Shown one piece after another: positions 23,833 to 35,250 of a stretch of 64,000 nucleotides of DNA. The notes under the pieces are model-generated. The model searched no databases. It was not told the origin of the DNA and saw only the letters and a list, made by a program, of their open reading frames with translations. The DNA lies in NCBI RefSeq assembly GCF_030052815.1, contig NC_079496.1, forward strand, positions 44,851,593 to 44,915,592, written 5' to 3'. Position 1 is the first letter of the stretch. Each line of letters starts with the position of its first letter. Made by a program: the position numbers and the translations under genes. This DNA comes from Hevea brasiliensis. Lineage: Eukaryota; Streptophyta; Magnoliopsida; Malpighiales; Euphorbiaceae.

Positions 23833-25946
23833 TGAAGGAATGGAAGCGTGAAAAACAAAAGTTTATACTATTGAATTCAAAAATTTTCACCTAGGGTCAC
23901 ATGCATCATGCAAAATTTATTTTTATCTATTTGATTTTAATGAATAACAGCATATTAAAAATCTTTTAATATGTTTTTGGATCTGTATTTGCCATTTAAG
24001 ATTTTAAAATTAATTAGATTAATTTTAGAACCCTAGATTAAATCAAGAACAAACACACTAACCTCTTGATGCACTGCAGTGTATTTGCGCCTTTGAGATT
24101 CATCTTCAGGACACCAAATGTTGTCCCTCTAATTTGTCCACACCAAGAACACCTATGGCAGCCCTTTAACAGCTTTTAAAGCTTTTTCTATTATTTAGAA
24201 AATCAAGTTCTGCCTTTTAAGAGATTAAAGATGCAAATAAGACACTAGAAACAATTTCTGGTGTTCTTAATTCAAGAGATTGTTTACTAATCTCTTGGAT
24301 TGATTAGAGAAGAAGAAGAAGAGAAGAGAATGGCACTCCAAAGTGGCAGCACAAAGAGAGAGGCTGCTGCTTGTGTTTTATTTTTTTCTCATAACAATAC
24401 TTATATAGCTAGGTTAACACATTAAACCCTTGCCACATGTCACCCTTTAATTAGCTTTAGGTTTAAGTGATCCAATCACATTGTGCCAAGTGTCAAACCT
24501 ATATTTAATCTTAATTTTAATCATCTTACATGATTAAAAGACATTTGGCAAGCTTATGTGTAATGCCATGTGTCACCATCTCATGGTGCCACGTGTCACA
24601 CTGAGAAATGACCAAAATGCTCCTGTGTCTTAATTTTGAGTTCTTAACCCAAAATAATTATTTCTCTTCTTCTAATTAATTTATATCATATAAATTAATT
24701 AATTAATCTCTATTAATTAATTTCTCATTAATTAAATTCATATTTAAATACTTTAAATATAAATTTAACTTATATTATACATCCAATAATCTAGATTTGG
24801 TTTCAAGTCATGCTAGGGACTTTGCAATCTAATTGCAAACCAAACCTATTTAATTAATCAATTAAACTATTTAATTAATTAATTAATTAAATCATATTTA
24901 ATTAGGTGATAACTTGTGTATGTGTGTGACTTACTAGGCTCATCACTAATTGGCAATGAGATATGATATCAACTCTTAATATCATCAGAACTCTTTCTTA
25001 CCATAAATGATTTCTCTAAATCATTTTATTCACCTCATAGACCATGGTTAATACCTAGCATAGCATGCCATGGCCACCTAATTAGTAATAAGGTTTACAT
25101 TAAATGAACCTATAATCATATGTTACCATGCACTGGAATCTCTCTGTTACAAAATCCCAAGTTAACCTGGAGTCATGGTTTATGTCAAACTCCATTTGCT
25201 ATGAATATTATGTTCTCTTTTAATTCCAGTTCTTGATTAAAAAGATTTTCTCATCAGAAACTCTTTTCTGAATAAATCTATCTGTCCTGGCCAGGAACTT
25301 GAAACATCAAGAATAATTAAATGAACATAGAATTTTTGCTCTATTTACTTAGAGGAACAGATTCCATCTTGATCAACACCTACCTCCATATATAACTAGT
25401 AGGAGCCAACACATGCCCATATACTCATACACAGTACGAGTATGAAAGCAGTATCAAACTCAAACTACCTATATACAAGATAATTGTGCTATCTTAGGTC
25501 TAAAGATTATATGCACTGATATGATTTATGACAAAACATTGACAAGAGTAAACTCCATGTGCTTGTCATAAGTGTCACTGGTTCGGGCTACTTATCATGT
25601 ATAAGTGCCTATCATATTTGTCATATGGCATGAGACTCACCATTCCATCTTATTTATATCTCATATAAATAACTTGGGAACAAACATGAATACAATCCTT
25701 CTGGATAAGTCATGTCCTTATTATGAAGTATCCTCGATTGTGAACCTATTTATGATACATTGTGCTAGAAATAATATCACTCATATTCTTAAAAACTTAA
25801 GAATAATATTTCTAACAAAATATCAATGGACCTTTTCTATTACACATAAATATATTATGTAAACGGAAAAGTGAAAATGCCTTTTATTAATAAAAATATG
25901 TACAAGATACATACTAAATGATATGCTCTAGGGCGTACTACTAACA
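23833..25946 (-). repeat. Element B 3' LTR (2114 bp)
   Basis: TGAAGGAATGG to TACTACTAACA on the plus strand; matches 31704-33815. The plus strand next to it (25947-25960) is atctcccactagca, so the element strand has the purine-rich GTGGGAGAT directly before the LTR, the polypurine tract. A TATA-like CTATATAAG (minus strand) is kept near 24405. AT-rich attaatta runs fill 24660-24900. Confidence 0.94.
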
Positions 25947-25960
25947 ATCTCCCACTAGCA

Positions 25961-26944
25961 CTAGAGCCATTCATTACAATATCTTAGACCTATCTTCTCA
26001 AGATGTCGGTCTAGCTTAGTCTGTGACATAGGCTTAGTGAATGGATCAGCTGGATTTTTAGCTGATGCTATTTTCTGTAAGGCTACATCACCTCGCCCAA
26101 CTATTTCTCTAATAATGTGGTAGCGCCTTTCTATGTGTTTGGATTTTTGGTGAGACCATGGTTCCTTAGCCTGTATGACTGCTCTATTATTGTCACAGTG
26201 TAGTGGAACTGCTGACTCAATGGAAGGAACTACTGTAAGTTCTGTCATAAACTTCTTTATCCAAACAGCTTCGTTTGCAACATCTGATGCAGCAATATAC
26301 TCAGCCTCTATAGTGGAATCTGCAGTCGTGCTCTGTTTGGAACTCTTCCAACTGACTGCACCTCCATTACAAATGAACACATATCTAGAGGTAGACTTTC
26401 TATCATCGATATCTAATTGGAAATCAGAATCAGTATAACCATCCAATTGCAAGTCTCCACCTCCATAAATCAAGAATAAATCCTTAGTTATTCTCAAGCA
26501 CATAAGGATATTCTTGACAGCTATCCAGTATTCCAAACCTGGATTGGATTGATACCTGTTAGTCAAACTAATAGCATATGCGATATCCGGCCCAGAACAC
26601 AACATTGCATACATTAAACTTCCAATAGTCGAAGGATATGGAATCCTGGCCATTTTATCTCTTTCTTCAGGTGTCTTTGGAGACATCTCTTTAGAATGAT
26701 GGATACCATGTCTCACTGGTAACAATTCTCTCTTAGAATCAAGCATGTTAAACCTCTTTAACACCTTTTCCAAGTATAGACTTTGGGATAAATCAATTAT
26801 TCTTTTTGCACTATCTCTATAGATGCGAATCCCAAGAATATAGGTTGCCTCCCCTAAGTCTTTCATGGAGAATGTATTTGACAACCATACCTTTACAGTT
26901 ATCAACATACCTGTGTCATTACCCATCAATAGCATGTCATCCAC
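25961..26944 (-). pseudogene. Element B RT C-terminal part and RNase H
   Basis: Open for 327 codons, starting at the active-site motif VDDMLLMGND and running through KDLGEATYILGIRIYRD and the RT connection (GSLMYAMLCSGPDIAYA). The Copia RNase H follows: DSDFQLDIDDRKSTSRY, AEYIAASDVANEAVW, then HCDNNRAVIQAKEP, ending KHIERRYHIIREIV and the DPFTKPM tail. This part looks intact. It is out of frame with the upstream RT because a short segment before the YVDD motif is missing at about 26945-26950. Confidence 0.92.
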
Positions 26945-27801
26945 ATACTGTCACTAACCTTTTTATATACACATGGCTCATCCTCATTTTTGATAAAACC
27001 AAAGGATTTAATGGCTTCATCAAAACGGATGTTCCAACTCCTCGAAGCTTGCTTCAACACATAAATGGATCGCTTTAGCTTGCATACCTTGGAACCATCT
27101 TGGGATTCAAAACCCCTAGGTTGCTCCATGAAAATGTTTTCTTCAATGTATCCATTGAGAAAAGCTGTTTTGACATCCATCTGCCAAATCTCATAATCAT
27201 AGTATACAACTATTGCTAATAGAATCCTAATTGATTTAAGCATGGCAACAGGCGAGAAAGTCTCCTCATAGTCGATTCCTTGCCTTTGGCGAAACCATTT
27301 CGCTACTAGCCTTGCCTTATAGGTCTCTACCTTTCCATCAGAACTAATTTTCTTCTTGAAAACCCATTTGTTCCCTATAGGTATAATACCTTCAGGTGGC
27401 TCAACAAGATCCCAAACTTGATTCTTATACATGGAATCAATCTTCGATTTCATAGCATCAATCCATTTTAAAGAGTCTATATCTGATATAACTTCTTCAT
27501 AGGTAAGTGGATCATCTCCATGATCTAATTCTTCATGAGTAGACAACTCTTGTTCTTCTTCATGAACGAAACCATATCTTACTGGTGGATGAGATACCCT
27601 GGTTGTTATATGAGGAACAGTTGTAGATGTTTCATCAACGAGTGTAGGTTGACTAGATGGATCTATATCCATCTGATCTGTTAGTTGGTCAGAATTCTCC
27701 AATTCCAACTCTATTTGCCTTCCTTTGCCTCCTTCTTGAATAAACTGTTGTTCAAGAAATGTGGCATCTCTAATTATCATAACCTTTTGTGAAGTAGGCA
27801 A
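26926..27801 (-). pseudogene. Element B RT N-terminal part
   Basis: 291 codons. The N-terminal third is the acidic linker between integrase and RT. RT proper starts near WIDAMKSKIDSM, with GNKWVFKKKISSDGKVETYKARLVAK, the ETFSPVAMLKSIRILLA block and WQMDVKTAFLNG (first catalytic Asp region), and ends at YKKVSDSM. There the sequence passes straight to TGGATGAC, so roughly nine residues plus a frame are lost just before the YVDD box. Element C has the same junction at about 55330. The encoded RT would not be active. Confidence 0.9.
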
Positions 27802-28860
27802 ATAAAAATAATATCCAAAACTATCTTTTGGATATCAAACAAATTGACCCTTTTCTGATCTGGTCTCCAATTTATCAGTGTTTAGCTTTTTGATATAAGC
27901 TGGACAATCCCAAATCTTAACATGCTTAAGACTTGGTTTTCTTCCATGCCATATCTCATAAGGTGTGGAAGAAACTGATTTTGATGGAATCCTATTCAGA
28001 ATATACAAAGCTGATTCTAATGCAAATCCCCAAAAGGAGATTGGCATATCAGTATAGCTCATCATACTATGTACCATATCCAATAAGGTACGATTTCTCC
28101 TTTCAGATACACCATTCATCTGTGGCATTCCCAGAGGAGTCAGCTGGGAAGCAATGCCGTGCTTTCTCAAGTATTCATCAAATTCAGTACTCAAATATTC
28201 ACCTCCACGATCTGATCGAAGAGCTTTAATACTCTTTACTGTTTGATTTTCTACTTCATATTTAAATTCTTTGAACTTTTCAAAGGATTCATGTTTGTAT
28301 TTCATCAAATACAAATACCCAAACCTTGATTTATCATCAGTAAAGGTAATAAAATAATGAAAGCCCCCTCTAGCCATTTCTTTAAATGGACCACATACAT
28401 CACTATGTATTAGCTCTAAAATATTTTCAGCTCTTAGCCCTTGTCCAACAAAGGGTGATCTAGTCATTTTGCCCTGAAGGCAAGATTCACAAGTTGGAGT
28501 AGGCTCAGAGCCCAATGAGGATAAAATCCCCATTTTCTCTAATTTTGCAATCCTATCTTCTGCAACATGACATAACCTTAAGTGCCAAATATATTTTGAA
28601 CTTGAATTGGTTTTCACCATGGCATTGCATTCATTTAGATCACTTGCATTCATTTTGTGTTTGTCATTATTATCCAAATAATAAAGACCATCATTCATAT
28701 AACCCGAACCAACATATTTATTTCCAAAATAAATATTGCAAACATCATCTGTGAACTGAAATTCATAGCCATTTCTAGTCAAACTAGATATAGAAATGAT
28801 GTTCTTAAAAGCAATAGGTACATATAAAATATTATCTAAACACAAAACATGTCCAAACAT
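27802..28860 (-). pseudogene. Element B integrase
   Basis: Copia integrase. The zinc finger is HLRLCH with CESC (near 28470). The catalytic triad is visible: Asp in HSDVCGPF (near 28405), Asp in RSDRGGEY (near 28205), Glu in NGVSERRNRT (near 28105). The conserved tail WGFALESALYILNRIPSKS and the SSTPYEIWHGRKPSL block follow. A stop (FV*YPKD) at 27834 separates it from the RT reading frame; element C keeps Gly there, so this lesion is private to B. Confidence 0.92.
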
Positions 28861-29100
28861 TTAAAAAGATTTAGATCCTATGGCCAAAGCTTTAACAGTT
28901 GAGCCATTGCCAATCAAGACTCTAACATCTTGAGAACGCAAGCTGCTACTATCTGCTAGTTCCTGCATACCATTAGAAATGTGAGAACTGGCACTAGTAT
29001 CTAAAACCCAAGCTGTAGATGAACTATGAGTATCATCAGAATCTAAATAACAGGATATGGACATACCTTCCAAAGGTGTATCCTTCTTGTCCTTCAAAGA
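28861..29100 (-). pseudogene. Element B aspartic protease
   Basis: Protease core WVLDTSASSHISN near 28995, where the Copia consensus is D-T/S-G. The Gly is Ser here and also in element C, so the catalytic loop is altered in both. The frame ends in a TAA at 28861 just before MFGHVLCLDN; element C has no stop at this place. Confidence 0.87.
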
Positions 29101-29928
29101 AGCAAGATACTCTGGGTAGTTCCTTTTCCAGTGCCCATCCTTCTGGCTGTGGAAACACTTTCTTTTGCCTCCATCAGCTTTAGTCTTCCCTTTCTATTTA
29201 GCTATTTTCTTAAAAGGATCAAGAATCTGAGGTTTCTTTTTCTTATTGCCCTTCTTCTTGTTAGACTTTCTAATAGAAGAAGATGCAATCAAAGCTACCT
29301 CTTTTCCTTTATTGCCCAGCATATTCTTTTGGGCAATAACCAGCATGTTGAGTAAACCAGTTAAGGTGCATTCCTGTTTAGTCATATGGAAATTTGTCAC
29401 AAAATTCCCAAAAGACTCAGGAAGGGACTGAAGGATGAAATCCGTTTATAGTTAGAAATCCATGTTGAAGTCAAGATGTTCCAACTGCTCAATCAATCAA
29501 ATCATCTTGTAGACATGATCCCTAACATTCTGTCCCTCAAACATCCTCATACGGAATAGTTGTCTAAATATCTCATACCTAGCATTCCTGTTATGCTCAC
29601 CATACAACTCTTGCAGGTGATGGAGGATCTCACTCGCACTCTGCATGTTCTCATGCTACTTCTGTAACTCATTACTCATGGAAGCAAGCATGTAACACTT
29701 AGCTCTCATATCATGCTCCTTCCACTTGTCCAAAGTTTCATGTTCCTCTTGAGTGGACTCTGGAGGTAAGGGACCAGGAACATTTGAATCTAGAACATAT
29801 CCTATATGTTCAAGGTTCAGGACAAGTTTCAAATTTCTTAGCCAATCAGAGAGATTAGGTCCTGTCAACCTATTGCGATCAAGTATGTTTGCAAGGATAT
29901 TGGATGGTGGTGGTTGTTCTGTGCTCAT
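29101..29928 (-). pseudogene. Element B gag
   Basis: Starts MSTEQPPPSNILANILDRN at 29928. The capsid begins with LTGPNLSDWLRNLKLVLNLE, typical for this Copia group. A TAG follows NELQK (near 29656), in the same place as in element C, where Gln is expected. Further stops follow near 29500-29440. The C-terminal part has a Lys-rich stretch (KSNKKKGNKKKKP) and a zinc knuckle that has lost two cysteines (CFHSQKDGHWKRNY). It could not give a working particle. Confidence 0.9.
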
Positions 29929-31687
29929 TATTATCAGAAAATTAACTGCATAAAATAACCAGATTAATTAGTAAATGTATCAAGTAATTAACCAAAATGA
30001 TTATGGTCTTTTAATCAAATTGGTCCTCCCACTAACTTAGCGAATCCTACACTTCCAAAGTAAAAAATGGAAATCCTAGTTGGATGGATTTCTAGTGGGT
30101 GATTGAATTCTTATAATTCTATTGATCATCCTCAGGTACATCCGTTATTGGAATTACAATAAGCTATAAGTGAACAACTTCTTGCCCATCACATCTCATG
30201 TGAGGTTCAATCCTTTACCTAGCCCCTAATGCTCAAAATGTCAGGTACATCCATTATTGACTTATCTTGCATTAGTTAAGTTGATCCTATTGAGCCAGTA
30301 ATTATGCAAATAATTTTAATGTCCTCAGGTACATCCAATATTGGCCACCAAATCATTTACATATTTACAACATCTCATGCTTAATAATTATTTTTAAGAA
30401 AATCTCTTAAATTAGTTGCATTTTATGCAACTATTTAAAATTTCTTAAAATAATTGCCCTAATGGAGGGCCTATGTTATAATTACTTTAATTATAGCATT
30501 TCCAACTTAATCATTTGTTTGGAAGATTTTATGGTCATCCTAATTACTATTTATGTCTCACTTTGCACATTATCCATTTAGCATGCATATATCATATAAT
30601 TGCATACATTCCCATACATCTCATGCAATCATGGATAAGCAATAAATATGGTATGATCATGGACTTTCTAAGGGATTCAATTATGAGCCACCAAGAATTG
30701 AATCAGGGCATTCCTAGGTGCATTTCATTCATTCATTTTACAAGAGTTGCTGAAGCAGTACATAAGCAACACTTGATCTTGAATTCCTCCCGCTGGTCCC
30801 ACCAATGCTCTTGACCTCCTTTAACTTTTTGCAATCCAATTACATAGTAATCCTTGGTATACCAAGGCGAATTTACAAGAACTAAAATAAATAAAATTAC
30901 AACCCAAAAATTATTACAAACTTAATAATACATGCCCATAATAAATTAATTAATTTACAATCCCAAAGAAACATAAAAGAAATAAATCTAATCACATTGG
31001 TCTTTTATAGTCCATGATCATCCATCATGCATATCACTATTTAACAAGTAAATAAAACATACATTCTTAAATTAAATTGAATATCTCATATTCAGCTTAA
31101 AAATCCAGATATGAATATGATTCAAATAAATTTAAAAATTCAGATTTGAATCTCATTCAAACAAATTTAAAAATTCAGATTTGAATCACATTCAAACAAC
31201 CTTAAAAATTCAGATTTGAAACACATTCAAACATTTCTTAAAAAATCATATTTGAATCACATTCAAACATTTTTTGAAAAATCAGATCTGAATATAATTC
31301 ATACAACTTTAAAAAATCAGATTCAAATATGATTCAAACAACTTTAAAAATTCATATTTGAATCACATTCAAAAAACTTTTAAAATTCAGATTTGAATCA
31401 CAGTCAAACAATTTTTAAAATTCTGATTTGAATCATAATTTAATTGTGTGATTAAAAATACTAATTAAACACTTTAATTAGTCAAAGAATAGGCCTTATA
31501 TCATACAACAATTGTAGAATTAAAAGCCAAACCTTGAACCACCCATGGAAGCCAAACCATGCGCACCATTGATGGTGTTTTTCAAGCATGCCGCCACACC
31601 TCCATTGCAACCAGCAATAGATAAATCATCTCATGATCAAAACGCGCAATTAACTCATATAATCAACAATCTAAATGGTAAATATAG
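29929..31687 (-). other. Element B long untranslated leader (PBS to gag)
   Basis: About 1.76 kb between PBS and gag. It holds three copies of a CAGGTACATCC motif (30133, 30242, 30326), AT-rich sequence, and a tandem array of about 35-bp units at 31096-31440. Leaders of this kind normally carry packaging and dimerisation signals. An antisense reading frame (30515-30814, plus strand) is partly kept in element C, but I do not regard it as a gene. Confidence 0.8.
31096..31440 (-). repeat. Tandem array of ~35-bp hairpin units in element B leader
   Basis: About ten degenerate units, each with aattcagatttgaatcac followed by attcaaacaa. TTTGAAT and ATTCAAA form an inverted repeat around a 3-base loop, so every unit can fold as a small hairpin. 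The same array occurs in element C (59509-59838). Confidence 0.88.
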
Positions 31688-31701
31688 TGGCTCTGATACC
31701 A
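31688..31701 (-). promoter_or_regulatory. Primer-binding site of element B (tRNA-iMet)
   Basis: Minus strand TGGTATCAGAGCCA, complementary to the initiator-Met tRNA 3' end, 2 nt from the 5' LTR boundary at 31704. Confidence 0.93.
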
Positions 31702-31703
31702 AT

Positions 31704-33815
31704 TGAAGGAATGGAAGCGTGAAAAACAAAAGTTTATACCATTGAATTCAAATATTTTCACCTAGGGTCACATACATCACGCAAGATTTATTTTTATCTA
31801 TTTGATTTCAATGATAATTAACATATTAAAACTCTTTTAATATGTTTTTGGATCTGTATTTTTCATTTATGATTTTAAAATTAATCAGATTAATTTTAGA
31901 ACCCTAGATTAAATCAAGAATAAACACACTAACCTCTTGATGCACTGCAGTGTATTTGTGCCTTTGAGATTCGTCTTCAGGACGCCAAATGTTGTCCCAC
32001 TAATTTGTCCACACCAAAAACACCTATGGCAGCCCTTGAACAGCTTCTAAAGCTTTTTCTATTATTTAGAAAATCAAGTTTTGCCTTTTAAGAGATTAAA
32101 GATGCAAACAGGACACTAGAAACAATTTCTGGTGTTCTTAATTTAAGAGATTGTTTACTAATCTCTTGGATTGATTAGAGAAGAAGAATAAGAGAAGAGA
32201 ATGGCACTCCAAAGTGGCGGCACAAAGAGAGAGGCTGCTACTTGTGTTTTATTTTCTTCTCATAACAACACTTATATAGCTAGGTTAATACATTAAACCC
32301 TTACCACATGTCATCCTTTGATTAGCTCTAGGTTTAAGTGATCCAATCACAATGTGCCAAGTGTCAAACCTATATTTAATCTTAATTTTAATCATCTTAC
32401 ATGATTAAAAGACATTTGGCAAGCTTATGTGTAATGCCATGTGTCATCTTCTCATGGTGCCACGTGTCACACAGTGAAATGACCAAAATGCCCCTGTGTC
32501 TTAATTTTGAGTTCTTAACCCAAAATAATTATTTTTCTTCTTCTAATTAATTTATATCAAATATAAATTAATTAATTAATCTCTATTAATTAATTTCTCA
32601 TTAATTAAATTCGCATTTAAACACTTTAAATATAATTTTAACTTATACTATACATCCAATAATCTAGATTTGGTTTCAAGTCATGCTAGGGACTTTGCAA
32701 TCTAATTGCAAACCAAACCTATTTAATTAATCAATTAAACTCTTTAATTAATTAATTAAATCATATTTAATTAGTTGATAACTTGTGTATGTGTGTGACT
32801 TACTAGACTCATCACTAATTGGCAATGAGATATGATATCAACTCTTAATATCATCAGAACTCTTTCTTACCATAAATGATTTCTCTAAATCATTTTATGC
32901 ACCTCATAGACCATGGTTAACACTTAGCATAGCATGCCATGGCCACCCTATGAGTAATAAGGTTTACATTAAATGAACCTATAATCATATGTTACCATGC
33001 ACTGGAATCTCTCTGTTACAAAATCCCAACTCAAGATGGAGTCATGGTTTATGTCAAACTCCATTTGCTATGAATATTATGTTCTCTTTTAATTCCAGCT
33101 CTTGATTAAAAAGATTTTCTCATCAGAAATTCTTTTCTGAATAAATCTATCTATCCTGGCTAGGAACTTGAAACATCAAGAACAATTAAATGAACATAGG
33201 ATTTTATCTCTATTTACTTAGAGGAACAGATTTCATCTTGATCAACACCTACCTCCATATATAACTAGTAGGAGCCAACACATGCCCATATACTCATACA
33301 CAGTACAAATGTGAAAGCAGTATCAAACTCAAACTACCTATATACAAGATAACTGTGCTATCTCAGGTCTAAAGATTATATGCACTGATATGATTTATGA
33401 CAAAACATTGACAAGAGTAAACTCCATGTGCTTGTCATAAGTGTCACTAGTTCGGCCTACTTATCATGTATAAGTGCCTATCATGTTTGTCATATGGCAT
33501 GAGACTCACTATTCCATCTTATTTATATCTCATATAAATAACTTGAGAACAAACATGAATACAATATTTCTGGATAAGTCATGTCCTTATTATGAAGTAT
33601 CCTTGATTGTGAACCTATTTATGATACTTTGTGCTAGAAATAATATCACTCATATTCTTAACAACTTAAGAATAATATTTCTAACAAAATATCAATGGAT
33701 CTTTTCTATTGCACATAAATATATTATGTAAACGGAAAAGTGAAAATGCCTTTTATTAATAAAAATATGTACAAGATACATATTAACTGATATGCTATAG
33801 GGCATACTACTAACA
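31704..33815 (-). repeat. Element B 5' LTR (2112 bp)
   Basis: TGAAGGAATGG to TACTACTAACA on the plus strand, next to the PBS; pairs with 23833-25946. A TATA-like GCTATATAA is at 32272-32280 (minus strand), about 1.5 kb into the LTR, which suits the late promoter position of Angela-type LTRs. An 85-codon frame on the opposite strand (33474-33731) stays open in all five Copia LTRs of the window. Confidence 0.94.
32272..32280 (-). promoter_or_regulatory. Probable TATA box of element B 5' LTR
   Basis: GCTATATAA on the minus strand, in the context CCTAGCTATATAAGTG. The same motif is present in the element C 5' LTR at 60670-60678 and in the left LTRs of B and C. It is degenerate in the solo LTR at 4495. 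Confidence 0.6.
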
Positions 33816-35250
33816 AAACCATAAATCATATGAACTGTGGATACTTAAAATCATAGTTAAATTCACAAGACAGAGAATGTCATAAAGAATTTAAACTCCA
33901 TTTCACAATATCACAATAAATATCAATAAATCACACGCACAGCTTAATCATGATTCCATAGTCTAGTTTGTCCCAAAAGCCGATGGCTAGTAAGGAATAA
34001 CATAGCTAGCTAGCAATTATATGAGTACTCATCCTATTCATCCTCAAGAGGCACACACCTCAACACTTCAGCCAGAGAGGGAATTCAAAGTCAATTCGTC
34101 CCACTAGACAAGCTAGCGAGGAATTCAATCAAATATACATGATAGCTGTGGTTTCAAACCATTTGTAATATTTTTCAATCAATAAGTATCCATCAAATTT
34201 CCATTCAAACAATTTTTCACAATTTTAAACAATAACATACAAATTGTCATAATTTATTTCAATTGAAAAATTCAAAAGAAATAACTGTTGTGCACAAACC
34301 TCTAAATTGTAACCTCTTGGCCTTGACTCAGTGTTTCTTTCCCCTTCCCTGAGTCTTTGCTAACTGAAACACACAATTTAAAGTATTTTAGTACTCATTT
34401 AAACTGTCTCTAACAATAAGGTTCAATAATTAATTTATTTAATACTATTGTTTTCTTTAGTCAACCTATAATGTTAACCTTTGATGCACTATAGGTGAAT
34501 TAGGTTTAATGTTACCAATATGTCACATTTTATAGTCTTTTAGTGTTGGTATAAGTTACCAATTCCATTTTTAAGTGTATTGCATTTTATTGCAATTTAT
34601 CGGATTTTGGTATGCTATTTTGACCTAGCCGGACGACCTAGTTTCCTCGGTTTTTGGGTTCTGGTCTGACTTACCAACTTGTAGGTCTATGTCTTAGTGA
34701 ACTTTTACCACAAATTTTAGGTCATTTGGAGTTTACTAGACTAAGTTATGGTCATTTTACTATTGCTGATCAGATTGCACTAAAATGGCAAACTTAGGTC
34801 ATTTTTAGGTCATTTCCGGTTCTAGCAGTTTTTATACCCGAATTTGTGCAAGCATTTTGACTTACTTATGGTCATTTATGGGTTTTGGTGTCTTCATAAG
34901 AGTTGTAGCTCTATGTCTAATCTATCCATGGTAAAACTTTCAGGTCATTTGGACCTGTTTTGAGTGAGTTATGACCAAAACACTAACTGCTGCCCAAATG
35001 ATCAATTTTCAGGCTTTCAAATCACTAATCCGGATTTGGTCATTTCTCAAGTCACTTTCTGGACAGAATTTAGGTAGGCTTTCTGTAACACCCCTAAGTT
35101 CGGTAGTGCATTCTGCTGTTCCGGTGACCAGTGCTGTCCGGACAGCTAGGATGCCTAGAACCACACCTTGATATGAGAGAGGAGACATAAATAATGAAAT
35201 ACAAGAAAAGAAAATACAAGAAAAACAAAGGAAAAAATCATAGCAAAGAA

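Larger units (their letters stand above)
23833..33815 (-). mobile_element. Element B: full-length Ty1/Copia (Angela-like), defective
   Basis: 9983 bp with 3' LTR 23833-25946, PPT, coding region 25961-29928, a long leader, PBS and 5' LTR 31704-33815. Domain order gag-PR-INT-RT-RH defines Ty1/Copia. The LTR length of about 2.1 kb and the start TGTTAGTAGTATGCCCTAG suit the Angela/BARE lineage (inferred from memory of that family). Flanks are aaact on the left and aaacc on the right, a TSD with one mismatch, inside LTR H. The coding region carries stops and a deletion at the RT active site. Confidence 0.93.

Noticed and set aside
24660..24900. attaattaatt-rich segments in the Copia LTRs as matrix attachment or origin sequence
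   Set aside because: Simple AT-rich low complexity present in every Copia LTR of the family. Nothing specific supports an origin.
31096..31440. CRISPR-like array
   Set aside because: Units are adjacent and degenerate without unique spacers, and they sit in a plant retrotransposon leader. It is a plain tandem repeat.
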